Positions 34,508-42,278 of a DNA stretch of 64,000 bases are shown one piece after another. Below the pieces are notes generated by a model. It did no database searches. It saw nothing but the letters and a program-made list of their open reading frames with translations, and was not told where the DNA came from. The stretch is from contig NZ_CP040078.1 in the NCBI RefSeq assembly GCF_005280735.1, forward strand, positions 1,240,001 through 1,304,000, given 5' to 3'. This DNA is from Trinickia violacea (GTDB lineage Bacteria; Pseudomonadota; Gammaproteobacteria; Burkholderiales; Burkholderiaceae). A program made the translations under genes and the position numbers. Numbering within the stretch: the stretch's first letter is position 1; every line of letters starts with the position of its first letter.

Positions 34508-34813
34508 CTATGAGTTCGTGTATGCGCTGCACCACCCATGCGCCGCGACCTCTTTCGCGCCGAACAGCACGCAGCCGCCCGATGGGGCGCCCGCCTTGCC
34601 CGAGTAGAGCGAGCAATTCGCGCATTCCTGCCCGGCTTGATAGGTGGCGTATTTCGACTTGTCGACTTTCGACGCATCCGTTTGGTAGCCGTACGACAGC
34701 GCCTGCGGATCGGATTCGCTCAGCTGCTCCGCTGCGCCGACCCGCTGCGCCAAGATCAGGGACGATCCGATGCCGACGCTGGCGATCAAGAAGCTGCGAC
34801 GTGATGCCTTCAT
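34508..34813 (-). CDS. high-potential iron-sulphur protein (HiPIP), Tat-exported
   Basis: A 101-residue protein. The N-terminus has a twin-arginine signal (SRRSFLIAS) ending near residue 28 (VGAA). The mature part holds four Cys, C64-x2-C67-x13-C81-x13-C95, as in the 4Fe-4S HiPIP family, with the conserved Tyr (SYGYQTD). HiPIPs are small periplasmic electron carriers that accept electrons from cytochrome bc1-type complexes. GGAGTCCC precedes the ATG. A LysR gene follows upstream on the same strand. No redox partner is adjacent. Confidence 0.9.
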   Translation of the reverse strand: MKASRRSFLIASVGIGSSLILAQRVGAAEQLSESDPQALSYGYQTDASKVDKSKYATYQAGQECANCSLYSGKAGAPSGGCVLFGAKEVAAHGWCSAYTNS

Positions 34814-34831
34814 GGTGGGACTCCGTTCTGA

Positions 34832-35809
34832 CTACGTTGGGGACTTCCTCGTGTTCTTCTTCGACGACGAACGCAACGCGCGCTGATCGTCGAGCGACCG
34901 ATACGCTTCGTGCACGATGCCCTTGAACCATTCGAGCCCAGGATCATGCGCGCTCGCGCGGCGATAGAGCATCGATACGTCGTAGTCATCGAACCGCACC
35001 GGCGGCGCGCACATCTCGAGCTGTGAGATTCGCGCGAGCACATGGGCGGCGTGCAGCGGCAGCGTGGTCACCGCTTTCACCGACGCCAGGAACGCCGGCA
35101 CCGCCGAGAAATGCGTGAGCGCGGTTTGCACGTGACGCGCCTTGCCGATCGCGCGCAAGGCGGTATCGACGGCGCCTTCGCGTCCCGAGAACGACACGAG
35201 CACATGCGGCAAGGCGAGGTAGTCGGCCAGCGTGAGCGGCATCTTGATGCCCCAGCGCGCGCTGTCGACCACGCACGCGTAGTTGGATTGCCCGAGCGTC
35301 TCGCGGCAGGCCCAGCGCTTCGGCGATGCGCCTACCGTCACCGCGAGCTCGATCTGCTGTTCCTCCAGCATCGCGTCGACGGTGTGCCGGTTCGTCTGCC
35401 TGAAGATAACCGATACGCCGCTCGCGCGCTCGAGGACGCGCCGCGAGATTTCGGGGCCGATCGCCAATTCGAAATCGTCGGACATGCCGATGACGAAGCG
35501 CCGCGTCGACGCGAGCGGATCGAACCGGGGCACCGGCGCGAGCGCGGCCGCGAGCGAACCGATGCCGCTTTGCAGCGGCTCGACGATGTCGAGCGCGCGC
35601 TGCGTCGGCTGCATGCCGCCTCTGACACGTATGAAGAGTTCGTCCTCGCACGTCTCGCGCAGACGCGCGAGCGCGGCGCTCGTTGCCGCCTGGCTCAACG
35701 CGAGCCGCGCCGCCGCACGCGTGACGCTGCGCTCTTGCCAAAGCGCGAGAAACACCACGGCGAGATTCAGATCGATCTTCCTGACATCCAAAATATCGAT
35801 TTTCATCAT
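34832..35809 (-). CDS. LysR-family transcriptional regulator (divergent to nitrilase)
   Basis: A 325-residue LysR-type regulator. Residues about 10-70 are a winged HTH (AVVFLALWQERSVTRAAARLALSQAATSAALARL in two stretches) and the remainder a periplasmic-binding-protein-like effector domain. The 73-bp gap to the divergent nitrilase gene at 35883 should hold a shared operator, so it probably controls that gene. Either of two adjacent Met codons could be the start. The effector is unknown, though nitriles or amides would fit. Confidence 0.86.
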   Translation of the reverse strand: MMKIDILDVRKIDLNLAVVFLALWQERSVTRAAARLALSQAATSAALARLRETCEDELFIRVRGGMQPTQRALDIVEPLQSGIGSLAAALAPVPRFDPLASTRRFVIGMSDDFELAIGPEISRRVLERASGVSVIFRQTNRHTVDAMLEEQQIELAVTVGASPKRWACRETLGQSNYACVVDSARWGIKMPLTLADYLALPHVLVSFSGREGAVDTALRAIGKARHVQTALTHFSAVPAFLASVKAVTTLPLHAAHVLARISQLEMCAPPVRFDDYDVSMLYRRASAHDPGLEWFKGIVHEAYRSLDDQRALRSSSKKNTRKSPT

Positions 35810-35882
35810 CCAAAGAATTTGTTTTATTCATATTCACGGCGGTAGCATACTTGGCTTCCTCAACTTAGGGGAGGGTCGTTTG

Positions 35883-36884
35883 ATGAGCACGCATCGCGTT
35901 GCCGTGGTTCAAGCCGGGTCTACGCTGTTCGATACGCCGCGCACGCTCGAGCGCATGCGCGCGCATTGCGAAACGCTCGCGCGCGAGGGCGCCGAGCTGG
36001 CGGTGTTTCCGGAGGCGTATCTAGGCGGGTATCCGAAGGGGCTCGATTTCGGCACGCGCGTCGGGTCGCGTTCGAGCGCCGGACGCGACGATTTTCTGCG
36101 CTACGCACGCTCGGCGATCGACGTGCCGGGCGTCGAGACCGAGCGCATCGGCGCGTTCGCCCGAGAGGCGCGTTGCAGCCTCGTGGTCGGCGTGATCGAA
36201 CGCGGCGGCGCGACGCTCTATTGCACGGCGCTCTTCTTCAACGAACGCGGCGTGCTCGTGGCCAAGCACCGCAAGCTGATGCCGACCGCAAGCGAGCGCT
36301 TGATCTGGGGCAGCGGCGACGGCTCGACACTGCCGGTGGTTCAGAGCAGCGTCGGCAAGCTGGGGGCGGCGATCTGCTGGGAAAACTACATGCCGATGTT
36401 GCGGCAATCGATGTTCGCTCGCGGCGTCGAGATCTGGTGCGCGCCGACGGTCGACGAACGCGACATGTGGCAGGCTTCGATGCGCCATATTGCGTATGAA
36501 GGGCGCTGCTTCGTGCTGAGTGCGTGCCAGTTCCTCACGCGCGAGGATTGCCCGCCCGATTACGACTGCATTCAAGGCAACGAGCCTGGCACGCAGTTGA
36601 TCAAAGGGGGCAGCGTGATCGTGAGCCCGCTGGGAGAGGTTCTCGCGGGTCCCGTCTATGGACAGGAGGCGGTGCTCACGGCCGATATCGATTTGGACGA
36701 TGTCGTTCGCGGCAAATACGACCTGGACGTGGCGGGGCACTATGCGCGCCCCGATGTGTTTTCGCTGCACGTCGACATGCGGCCGAAGAGCAGCGTCGTG
36801 TGCACGACGGATGCGCTCGACGCAAATGGTGACGACGCGGCAAGCCGTTTGCCCGAGCCGCCGCCGATGGCGCATGGCGAATGA
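35883..36884 (+). CDS. nitrilase family carbon-nitrogen hydrolase
   Basis: A 333-residue nitrilase-branch enzyme. The catalytic triad is clear: Glu44 (FPEAYLGGYP), Lys131 (KHRKLMPT) and Cys165 (AAICWENYM). Nitrilases convert nitriles directly to carboxylic acids and ammonia, often as spiral oligomers in the cytoplasm. The start at 35883 follows a good GGGGAGGG site; in-frame sequence before it lies across the divergent LysR gene and is not real. The LysR neighbour suggests induction by the substrate. The substrate range (aliphatic or aromatic) cannot be told. Confidence 0.92.
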   Translation: MSTHRVAVVQAGSTLFDTPRTLERMRAHCETLAREGAELAVFPEAYLGGYPKGLDFGTRVGSRSSAGRDDFLRYARSAIDVPGVETERIGAFAREARCSLVVGVIERGGATLYCTALFFNERGVLVAKHRKLMPTASERLIWGSGDGSTLPVVQSSVGKLGAAICWENYMPMLRQSMFARGVEIWCAPTVDERDMWQASMRHIAYEGRCFVLSACQFLTREDCPPDYDCIQGNEPGTQLIKGGSVIVSPLGEVLAGPVYGQEAVLTADIDLDDVVRGKYDLDVAGHYARPDVFSLHVDMRPKSSVVCTTDALDANGDDAASRLPEPPPMAHGE

Positions 36885-36905
36885 GCGTGGCGCGGGCGGT
36901 TCGCG

Positions 36906-37679
36906 TCACGCCTGCGGCAACTCCCTCACGTCGGCGGTCGGGACAAGGCCGAAGCTATCGCTCAACAGATAACCGATCAGCTTCGACGCCGATTGCTCCG
37001 GCGTCGCGAGCTGCCCGTTGCGCTTGAGGTCTTCGAATCGTTCGCGCAGCGGGAACCGGTCGACTCCCGTGCCGCGGATTTCGGCTTGCATGTCGGTATC
37101 GACGACACCCGGCGCGACGCTGCAGATTGTCAGCGCGCGGCTCTCGTCGAGCGCCACCGAGCGCGCGTGATGATCGAGCGCGGCCTTGGTCGCGCAATAG
37201 ATGCTCCAACCGGCATACGCATTGCGCGCGGCTCCGCTCGAGATATGAACGATGCGGCGCTCGCCTGCGTCGGCGGTCGCCGCCGCGAAGGCGCTTGCAA
37301 ACATCAGCGGTGTTGCGACGTTCAGCGAAACGGCACGCGCGATCTCGCCCGCGTTCTGCATTTCGCAAGGGCCGATCGGCTGCACTGTACCGGCGTTGTT
37401 GATGAGCAGCACGCGTTGCCCTCCGCTCGTGAAGCGGCGCAGCGCGTCGCCGGCGAGCCATTGCTCGACGAGCGCGAGGTCCGACAGATCCAATTCAGCT
37501 TCTTCGAGCAAGCCTGGGAAGCGTTGAGCCAGCGTCGCGTGGCGCGAACGCGAGACGCCCAGCACGGCGATGCCGCGCGCGAGAAGCTGCTCGGCAAGCG
37601 CCGCGCCGATGCCGCGCGTATGGCCGGTGAGGATGGCTTTGGTGAGCGGGGTGCTGCTGGAGGGGAGAGGGGTGGTCAT
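36906..37679 (-). CDS. short-chain dehydrogenase/reductase
   Basis: A 257-residue classical SDR. TGHTRGIGAA is the cofactor Gly motif, LLINNAG the NAG motif, and IYCATKAA holds the catalytic Tyr and Lys. It should be a soluble NAD(P)-dependent oxidoreductase. The stop lies 22 bp from the convergent nitrilase stop. No operon partner exists. The N-terminus MTTPLPSSSTP is unusually Ser/Pro-rich before the first strand. Substrate unknown. Confidence 0.85.
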   Translation of the reverse strand: MTTPLPSSSTPLTKAILTGHTRGIGAALAEQLLARGIAVLGVSRSRHATLAQRFPGLLEEAELDLSDLALVEQWLAGDALRRFTSGGQRVLLINNAGTVQPIGPCEMQNAGEIARAVSLNVATPLMFASAFAAATADAGERRIVHISSGAARNAYAGWSIYCATKAALDHHARSVALDESRALTICSVAPGVVDTDMQAEIRGTGVDRFPLRERFEDLKRNGQLATPEQSASKLIGYLLSDSFGLVPTADVRELPQA

Positions 37680-37804
37680 GGCGAAGTTGGGTAGACGCGG
37701 GAAGATTCAAAGTGTGTGTATTTTGCGGCTGAACGCTGCGCTGCGCGCGCGAATGGCACAGCGGCGCGAAAACCGCCGCTCGTGCGGGGCACCGAACCGT
37801 TGAT

Positions 37805-37849
37805 GTGATATCACTTCCTGATTGCAATGTGATAGCATTTTTTGCTATC
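37805..37849 (+). promoter_or_regulatory. palindromes upstream of the hicA remnant/hicB
   Basis: A perfect 10-bp palindrome (GTGATATCAC, 37805-37814) and a 7-bp-arm inverted repeat (GATAGCA/TGCTATC, 37831-37849) lie in the 60 bp before the hicA remnant. ATGTGATA is shared by both. HicB antitoxins commonly autorepress through inverted repeats like these. Confidence 0.5.
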
Positions 37850-37857
37850 GCGTGGGC

Positions 37858-37914
37858 ATGAAATGGAAACACGCTCGCACCCTTCGGTTTATGGAAATGG
37901 GAATCAAGTCATGA
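37858..37914 (+). pseudogene. hicA toxin remnant with internal deletion
   Basis: An 18-codon frame reads MKWKHARTLRFMEMGIKS. Its start resembles the HicA N-terminus (M-K/N-x-KHxK/RTL) and its end the HicA C-terminus (RxFLExxGIKP), with the central 50-60 residues (including the catalytic His region) missing. Its TGA overlaps the hicB ATG as ATGA, the normal hicA-hicB junction. The deletion is in frame, so translation into hicB would be kept. No toxin activity is expected. Confidence 0.6.
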
Positions 37915-38330
37915 ACAACGCCATGACTTACAAGGGATATTTCGCCCGGATCGATTTCGACGGGCGCGATAACATTTTCGTCGGCCATGTGCTCGGCGTG
38001 GACGACAAAATCAGCTTCCACGGCAAGACGGTGGACGAACTGACGCGGGATTATCACGCTGCTGTTGATCACTACCTTGACGACTGCAAGCGCGCGGGGC
38101 GTGAACCGCAGAAGGCCGCGTCGGGCAAACTGATGCTCCGCATCGACCCGGCCGTTCATGCACGCGTCAGTATCGCTGCCGCCCTGCAGGACGAAAGCAT
38201 CAACCAATGGTCGGAGGAAGTGTTGGGGCGCGCAGCCGGCGAAGTGCTGGAGCGCGCCGGTTACTTCACTGAAAATCCGTCGACACCGACACCACCTCCC
38301 ACGCATCGATCTCCGCTTTCAGCGCGCTGA
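37911..38330 (+). CDS. hicB: HicB-type antitoxin (solo)
   Basis: A 139-residue HicB-family antitoxin. The N-terminal partial RNase H-like fold reads MTYKGYFARIDFDGRDNIFVGHVLG and the C-terminal part a ribbon-helix-helix-type DNA-binding region (SGKLMLRIDPAVHARVSIAAALQDESINQWSEEVL, shown as key pieces). The start is the ATG at 37911, overlapping the hicA remnant stop. The last about 20 residues (after GYFTENPS) run into the convergent SDR gene by 65 bp, so the native stop may have been lost. With its toxin deleted, the protein could act as a DNA-binding repressor only. Confidence 0.82.
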   Translation: MNNAMTYKGYFARIDFDGRDNIFVGHVLGVDDKISFHGKTVDELTRDYHAAVDHYLDDCKRAGREPQKAASGKLMLRIDPAVHARVSIAAALQDESINQWSEEVLGRAAGEVLERAGYFTENPSTPTPPPTHRSPLSAR

Positions 38331-39108
38331 GCTTTGCCCGCACCAACGTCACCGCGTCACGCCCGAGCAAAAGATGCATCGGCGGGTTCTCCGACGCCAC
38401 GAGCTTGAGCATCGCTTGTGCCGCCTTCGCCGGATCGCCCGGCTGGTTGCCGTCGAGCTTGCGGCGCCGCTCGCGAATCGGATTGAACACCTCGTCGTAG
38501 TCGGCGATCTTGCGTTCGGCGCGCACGAGCGAGCGGCCCGCCCAATCGGTGCGGAACGCACCCGGTTCGACCGCCGTCACGGCGATGCCGAGGCTCTTCA
38601 CCTCCTTCGCCAGCGCCTCGGAAATGCCCTCGAGCGCGAACTTGCTGCCGTGATAGATGCCGAGACCCGGGAACGTGATGATGCCGCCCATCGACGTCAC
38701 GTTGAGAATGTGGCCCGCGCGGCGCTTGCGCATGAAAGGAAGTACCGCGTGCATCATGGCCACGGCGCCGAAGACGTTGACGTCGAATTGCTGGCGCAAT
38801 TGATCGAGCGTCGACTCTTCCAGCAGCCCCTCGTGGCCATAGCCGGCGTTGTTGACGAGCACGCCGATCGGACCGAAGTCCGCTTCGATTTCGGCAACGA
38901 CGCGAGGGACGGCATCGGTGTCGGTGACGTCGAGCAGCTTGCCGAGGGCACGCTCGGGGTCGAGTCGATTGAAGGTTTCGAGCGCGTCTCTATTGCGCAC
39001 GGTGCCGACGACGCGATGTCCATCGGCGAGCGCGGCTTCAGCGAGCGCGCGTCCGAAGCCGGAGTTGGCGCCGGTGATCAGAAAGACCTTGCTTTGCGGG
39101 TTCGACAT
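38266..39108 (-). CDS. SDR-family oxidoreductase
   Basis: A 280-residue SDR. LITGANSGFGRAL is the nucleotide loop, VLVNNAGYG the NAG motif and GIYHGSKFALEG the catalytic Tyr/Lys motif. This subtype (oxidoreductase with GFRTDW after the active site) is common and often named after its neighbour. Its 3' end overlaps the convergent hicB gene by 65 bp. It is separated by about 150 bp from a same-strand LysR gene. Substrate unknown. Confidence 0.87.
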   Translation of the reverse strand: MSNPQSKVFLITGANSGFGRALAEAALADGHRVVGTVRNRDALETFNRLDPERALGKLLDVTDTDAVPRVVAEIEADFGPIGVLVNNAGYGHEGLLEESTLDQLRQQFDVNVFGAVAMMHAVLPFMRKRRAGHILNVTSMGGIITFPGLGIYHGSKFALEGISEALAKEVKSLGIAVTAVEPGAFRTDWAGRSLVRAERKIADYDEVFNPIRERRRKLDGNQPGDPAKAAQAMLKLVASENPPMHLLLGRDAVTLVRAKLSALKAEIDAWEVVSVSTDFQ

Positions 39109-39256
39109 GGGTTTGACCGTTCGGTAAGGGAAGGAGCCCTCATGCTAGGTCGGACCCTTGCGTTCGGTAACCCGTTTTGGCGCGTCAGCCTTTTAAGCAA
39201 AACTTCAAGCGGACGATCACAACAGCAGCAGCGCCGCGTCGAGCGCAAGCCCGCCT

Positions 39257-40192
39257 CTATCGCAAGAACGCTTCCGTGTAGAGCGTTCCTGCTTTTTCTT
39301 CCTGCCGCAGAAAATCGATCAACGCCCGCAGCTTAGGCGGCACGCGTCGGCGGTCCGTGTAGTAGAGCGTGAAGCCGGCGAGCGGCGGGCTCCAGTCCGC
39401 GAGCACGCGCACGAGGCGTCCGTCGTCGAGGAAACGCTCGAGGTAGCCGTTGATCATGTAAGCGATCCCGATGCCGTCGAGCGCCGCCTGCACGAGCGCA
39501 GCGGAGTCGTTGACGATGAGCGGCCCGCAGACCGCCAGCTCCAACGTTTCTCCTTCCTTCTCGAACGACCAGCGTTCGATCTGGCCGGAAGTTGAATGCC
39601 GGAAGCAGATGCACGCGTGATTGAGCAGATCGTGCGGCTGCCGAGGCAGACCGTGACGCGCGACATACTCCGGCGAAGCGATTACATGAGCCGTGATCGG
39701 CGGCCCGATTTTGACGGCGACCATGTCGCGCTCGACGAGATCGCCGAAGCGGATTCCTGCGTCATAACCGCGCCCGACGATATCGACGAGCGAGTTTTCG
39801 ATCGATACGTCGAGGCGGATGTCGGGGTACTGGTCCAGAAAGCGTCGCAGGATCGGCTGCAGCACGATCATGTAGCCCGAGCGCGCCACGGTCAGGCGCA
39901 GCAAACCGGCGGGCCGGTCGGCGACTGCGCCGAGTTCCTCCGAGGCGAGCGTCAGCTCGCGCACGGCCGGCAACACGCGCTCGAAATAGGCCGCGCCGGC
40001 TTCGGTCAGGCTCGTGCCGCGCGTGTTGCGGTTGAACAGCGTCAGCCCGACGCGCGCCTCCAGATGGCGGATCGCCTGGCTGACCGCCGACGGCGACACG
40101 CCGAGCTTGACGGCCGCCGCCGAAAAGCCGTTTTCTTCCGCTACCGCAATAAATGTGACGATTCCATCGAGCTGATCCTGACGCAATTGCAA
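39257..40192 (-). CDS. LysR-family transcriptional regulator
   Basis: A 311-residue LysR regulator. The HTH is seen at residues about 10-60 (VAEENGFSAAAVKLGVSPSAVSQAIRHLE, in pieces) and the effector-binding domain beyond. It ends 148 bp from the downstream SDR gene, which lies on the same strand, and its start is 31 bp past an aminotransferase stop on the same strand. This order permits co-transcription with either. The target and ligand are not evident. Confidence 0.86.
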   Translation of the reverse strand: MQLRQDQLDGIVTFIAVAEENGFSAAAVKLGVSPSAVSQAIRHLEARVGLTLFNRNTRGTSLTEAGAAYFERVLPAVRELTLASEELGAVADRPAGLLRLTVARSGYMIVLQPILRRFLDQYPDIRLDVSIENSLVDIVGRGYDAGIRFGDLVERDMVAVKIGPPITAHVIASPEYVARHGLPRQPHDLLNHACICFRHSTSGQIERWSFEKEGETLELAVCGPLIVNDSAALVQAALDGIGIAYMINGYLERFLDDGRLVRVLADWSPPLAGFTLYYTDRRRVPPKLRALIDFLRQEEKAGTLYTEAFLR

Positions 40193-40223
40193 GCTCCTGC
40201 GATTGGCGAGGTGACGGTCTCGG

Positions 40224-41498
40224 TCAACGCACTTTCAGCGCGTCTTCGAGACGGTTGCAAAACATATCGCAAATCGATTCGTCATGCGCGATCGACAAGT
40301 AAAACTTCGTGCCCATCGGATTGAGGAAGATCCCTCGCTCGAACAAACCGAGCATCATCTTGCGGGCCATCTGCTTGTCGCCGCGCGCGCTCGTGCGGAA
40401 GTCGTTCACCGTGCCGCTCGTGAAGACGATTTGCGCGAGCGGACCATCGCCGATCACTTGCCCCGCCACGTCGCATTGCTTTAGCACGTCTCGCAGCGAG
40501 GCGCGAAAGCGCTCGCCGAGCGCATGCAGCGCCGCATAGGTGTCCGGCGTGCGCAGCACCGCGAGCGCCGCATTGCCCGCCGCGCTCGACACCGGATTGC
40601 CGCCGAGCGTCGAAGCCATCCACACGTAACCCGGCGAACCGATGTGCTGCTCGTTCACGTGATCCATCAACTCGGGGCGGCCGCCGAACGCGCCGATCGG
40701 ATAGCCGCCGCCGAGCGCCTTGCCGTAGGCGACGAGATCGGGCACGACGCCGTAGTATTCCTGCGCGCCGCCATACGCGAGCCGAAACCCGGTGACGACC
40801 TCGTCGAAGATCAAGAGCACATGCGCTTCGTCGCAGATGCGGCGCACGCCGGCGAGAAAGCCTGGCTCCGGCGGCGTGCAACGCTGCAGCGGTTCCATGA
40901 CCACCGCGGCAAGCTCATGGCCGTGCTGCGAGACGATCAGCTCGGTCACGCCCAAATCGTTATACGGCGCGACGAGCAGCTCGCGATCCACCGACGGCGT
41001 GCCCGCGCTCGTGTGCTCGGGCTGCGGAAACGGCAATTGCTTGGTGGGGAAGAGGCTCGTTACACCCGCTTCGTTGGCGCCGTGATAGGCGCCCTCGAAC
41101 TTGAGTATCTTGGGCCGCTCCGTCGCGGCGCGAGCGAGCCGTTGGCAGTACATCGTGGCCTCGGTTCCCGACGCGCAGAAGCGAAGCTGTTTCGCCGCCG
41201 GGCTCACGCGGCGGATTTCCTCGGCGAGCAGCAAGCAAGGTTCGTTCAAGTGCGCAAAGTTTGAACCCAGCGCCGCCTGCCGCTGTACGGCTTCGACGAC
41301 TTCCGGCCGCGCGTGCCCCACGAGTGCCGAACCCCAGCCCATCGAAAAGTCGAGATATTCGCGCCCGGCGGTGTCCCATAGCCGGGCGCCGTGTCCCCTG
41401 TGTATGGCGATCAAGCGCTCCGGCGGCCAACCGAATTCGCCGTTGGCAATGCCGCCGGGGAAGACCTGTAAGGCTCTCGACGCAATCGACTCGGCCAT
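40224..41498 (-). CDS. class III PLP-dependent aminotransferase (glutamate-1-semialdehyde 2,1-aminomutase-like)
   Basis: A 424-residue class III aminotransferase. The PLP-binding Lys lies in AYGKALGGGYPIGAFGG, LIFDEVVTGFR carries the Asp of the ring, and the N-terminal GGIANGEF and LDFSMGWGSALVGHARPEVVEAV segments fit the HemL-like subgroup. It is not the housekeeping HemL from the flanking genes, and the residues diverge from it. The start at 41498 (MAESIASRAL) is chosen over ATG 41540. Amino donor and acceptor unknown. A same-strand LysR gene follows. Confidence 0.85.
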   Translation of the reverse strand: MAESIASRALQVFPGGIANGEFGWPPERLIAIHRGHGARLWDTAGREYLDFSMGWGSALVGHARPEVVEAVQRQAALGSNFAHLNEPCLLLAEEIRRVSPAAKQLRFCASGTEATMYCQRLARAATERPKILKFEGAYHGANEAGVTSLFPTKQLPFPQPEHTSAGTPSVDRELLVAPYNDLGVTELIVSQHGHELAAVVMEPLQRCTPPEPGFLAGVRRICDEAHVLLIFDEVVTGFRLAYGGAQEYYGVVPDLVAYGKALGGGYPIGAFGGRPELMDHVNEQHIGSPGYVWMASTLGGNPVSSAAGNAALAVLRTPDTYAALHALGERFRASLRDVLKQCDVAGQVIGDGPLAQIVFTSGTVNDFRTSARGDKQMARKMMLGLFERGIFLNPMGTKFYLSIAHDESICDMFCNRLEDALKVR

Positions 41499-41642
41499 GA
41501 TCGTTCTCGCGATGACATGATGTTGCAATTCGCAAAACACCTTTCAGTCAGCATAGACGATGATGCAGGGAGCGCACGATTCGGCGCGAGCCGTGGTGTT
41601 TTACGGCTTAGTGTCACGTTTTACGCAAACCCGGAGGGAGTC

Positions 41643-42137
41643 ATGACCCAACAAAGCGATTGCATCGAAAAGAAGGTTTTGCTGCGCGCGCCGCTGGAGC
41701 GCGTATGGGAGGCGATCAGCGATTCCACGCGGTTCGGAAGCTGGTTTGGCGTGGCCTTCGACGGCCCCTTTGTAGAGGGCTCGCGCCTGTTCGGGCGCAT
41801 CACGCCGACCACGGTCGACGCGAAAGTTGCGAAGGCGCAGGAACCTTACGCGGGCGCGCTGTTCGAAATCGCCGTCGACCGTATCGAACCCAAGCGGCTT
41901 TTCTCGTTCTATTGGCATCCGTTTGCCGTCGATCCGGCTTTCGACTATGCAAGCGAACCGATGACGCGGGTCGCTTTTGCGCTCGAGCCCGCGCCTGACG
42001 GCACGACGCTGACGCTCACCGAATCGGGCTTCGATCGAATCTTTGCTGAGCGTCGTGCGAAGGCGTTCGAAATGAACGAGGGGGGCTGGGCTGCGCAGAT
42101 GACGCTCATCGAGAAATATCTCGCCAAGACGGCCTAG
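41643..42137 (+). CDS. SRPBCC/AHSA1-family protein
   Basis: A 164-residue START-like (SRPBCC) protein with the N-terminal strand VLLRAPLERVWEAISD and the C-terminal helix GGWAAQMTLIEKYLAK typical of the AHSA1 group. These bind hydrophobic ligands or act as stress-linked modulators. A GGAGGGAG site precedes the ATG at 41643. TTTTACG occurs twice upstream at 41599-41605 and 41619-41625. The gene is divergent from the aminotransferase gene. Ligand unknown. Confidence 0.83.
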   Translation: MTQQSDCIEKKVLLRAPLERVWEAISDSTRFGSWFGVAFDGPFVEGSRLFGRITPTTVDAKVAKAQEPYAGALFEIAVDRIEPKRLFSFYWHPFAVDPAFDYASEPMTRVAFALEPAPDGTTLTLTESGFDRIFAERRAKAFEMNEGGWAAQMTLIEKYLAKTA

Positions 42138-42278
42138 CGGCGAACGCGCCGCGACATCAAAACGCCACAAGACACGTTGAGCATGGCCCACACGCCGCCG
42201 CGCTTTGTGGCGCGTCGCGGCAGGGCGACGCTTGGACTCAACGCAGCCACGATTCACGATCCAGCAAAGGAGTGCACT

